Positions 24,224 to 25,004 of a stretch of 25,004 bases of DNA are shown here, one piece after another. Source of the DNA: Beijerinckiaceae bacterium (GTDB taxonomy: Bacteria > Pseudomonadota > Alphaproteobacteria > Rhizobiales > Beijerinckiaceae). The notes below the pieces were generated by a model. That model saw nothing but the letters and a program-made list of their open reading frames with translations, was not told where the DNA came from and ran no database searches. The stretch spans positions 1 to 25,004 of the forward strand of contig JAKONB010000209.1 of the NCBI GenBank assembly GCA_022702195.1. Direction: 5' to 3'. The position numbers and the translations under genes are program-made. The first letter of the stretch is position 1; each line of letters opens with the position of its first letter.

Positions 24224-24292
24224 ATGACGGGATTTGGGATATGGGGTGAGGGTACGCGACCCGCGTCGAACCGGATCCCAACCTCCCGTCAT
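24224..24292. repeat. Inverted repeat at the GC-shift boundary
   Basis: The left arm 24224-24240 (atgacgggatttgggat) and the right arm 24275-24292 are inverse copies with about two differences, separated by 34 nt that contain a smaller acgcg-acc-cgcgt hairpin. The right arm ends 10 bp from the stop of the low-GC minus-strand gene. It could be a dispersed palindromic element, a mobile-element remnant or a terminator. Confidence 0.6.
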
Positions 24293-24301
24293 GCGGTCTG
24301 G

Positions 24302-24946
24302 CTAGTTGACCGCGATAATCTTCTGATCCGACCAGGTCCAGTCTTCGCCGGCCTCCTTCTCTGCCACCGATAAATCTCCGGGTGTCACCGGAACCAGAAC
24401 GCTGATCAAATAGAACCCCGGCTCCGAAACTTGGATGATGAAGGGGATGGCGATCTCGCTGTTGATATCGATGGAAAGAAAATCCTGTACCGTGCCGTTC
24501 TCAGCATAAAAATAGGCTTCGGATCTCGATTTGAGGTCTGGGATTGGCTGAGGCTGTGAGAGATCCATTTTATACATGGCTACGGGAGGTTTCTGATTGC
24601 AATTTACGACGATATCCCGTGAGCCAACATTCTTGGCAAAAAACCGTCCATTGATAATGAATTTGTCGGCAACCTTCGTGACGGTTTCCTCCATCTTAGC
24701 GCTCAATTGAATCTGAGCCTTGACCTGCTGCAATTGAAGATCGAGTTTCACCTTGGCGGCATTGCTTTCGATGAGATCGTATCGAAGGAGAGCCCATGCT
24801 CCGGCAATGACAACGGCCAGTGTTAAGATGCCATCCTTGGCGATGGTCATAACGTCGGAGAAGCGTTTCAGCTTGCCCTCGGTTTGTTGGGGGCCGCCGT
24901 TCAAGTTCATGCTGAAGCGAAGGTTGCGGTCCCTCTCGCCGGACAT
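24302..24946 (-). CDS. Orphan membrane-anchored protein, low GC
   Basis: 214 residues: a short cytoplasmic N-terminus, one membrane helix (about 37-55, ILTLAVVIAGAWALL), a helical segment likely to be coiled coil (about 58-95, rich in Lys, Gln and Glu) and a C-terminal beta-rich domain (FIINGRFFAKNVGSRDIVVN, FIIQVSEPGFYLISVLVPV) probably outside the membrane. I do not recognise the family. GC is near 50%, far below the rest of the window, with codon use (ATA, AAA, TTT and similar) unlike its neighbours, so recent transfer is likely. GGAG lies about 9 nt before ATG 24946. An AT-rich stretch with a TATATT box candidate (near 24975-24985) lies upstream. Confidence 0.75.
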   Translation of the reverse strand: MSGERDRNLRFSMNLNGGPQQTEGKLKRFSDVMTIAKDGILTLAVVIAGAWALLRYDLIESNAAKVKLDLQLQQVKAQIQLSAKMEETVTKVADKFIINGRFFAKNVGSRDIVVNCNQKPPVAMYKMDLSQPQPIPDLKSRSEAYFYAENGTVQDFLSIDINSEIAIPFIIQVSEPGFYLISVLVPVTPGDLSVAEKEAGEDWTWSDQKIIAVN

Positions 24947-25004
24947 GCCTGATGCTCCGCACGGATTCTTCTCATGAATATAAGATGAAAAGAAAGTTCC
25001 TGCA

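Noticed and set aside
22728..24281. 517-codon minus-strand frame over the diguanylate cyclase and downstream region
   Set aside because: It is antisense to two better-supported genes, and its product is Arg/Gly/Pro-rich without motifs.

Overview
The window is high-GC (roughly 70% in most genes), densely coded DNA. Gene content and protein flavour point to an alphaproteobacterium of the order Hyphomicrobiales, most likely Methylobacterium or a close relative. The supporting signs are a metX-metW pair, an EcfG-type general-stress sigma factor, GTGA gene overlaps and a weak-SD, GTG-tolerant start style. This is inference from protein resemblance only; no rRNA or tRNA gene was seen that could fix the taxon.

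Layout: (1) 294-2995 holds metX, which carries an apparent one-base frameshift, coupled to metW; a BioC-like methyltransferase converges on them. (2) 3186-4315 is a two-gene unit of a small exported Cys-containing protein and a secreted RNase T2, coupled by GTGA. (3) 4391-4486 is a double-hairpin intergenic repeat that recurs inverted at 14825-14910. (4) 4547-6104 is rlmJ plus a spermidine-synthase-like protein, overlapping. (5) 6118-7212 is a lower-GC gene for a two-domain, cell-wall-hydrolase-like protein that looks like a transferred effector or lysin. (6) 7423-8878 is a divergent HxlR regulator and NmrA/QorB oxidoreductase pair. (7) 9131-11464 holds an exported YafK-type L,D-transpeptidase-family protein and a metallo-beta-lactamase-fold hydrolase. 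(8) 11563-13032 is a soluble double-PAS chemoreceptor. (9) 13449-17164 is a run of three exported beta-propeller proteins: two royal-jelly/yellow paralogues around an SMP-30 protein. (10) 17262-18995 holds an EcfG sigma factor with a NepR-like N-terminus and a class II glutamine amidotransferase. (11) 19255-21804 is an unusual ABC-type protein with a damaged Walker A and three copies of an NIL[FY]G module. (12) 22056-23786 holds a membrane diguanylate cyclase and a small membrane protein. (13) 24224-25004 has an inverted repeat that marks an abrupt GC drop into an orphan membrane-anchored protein on the minus strand.

Most of the window is ordinary chromosomal housekeeping and envelope or stress functions. 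The less ordinary pieces are the degenerate ABC protein, the NepR-sigma architecture, the 6118-7212 hydrolase, the propeller cluster, the paired intergenic repeats and the metX frameshift. Many ORFs on the opposite strand or in other frames, including one stop-free frame of 4.9 kb, are artefacts of high GC and are not annotated.
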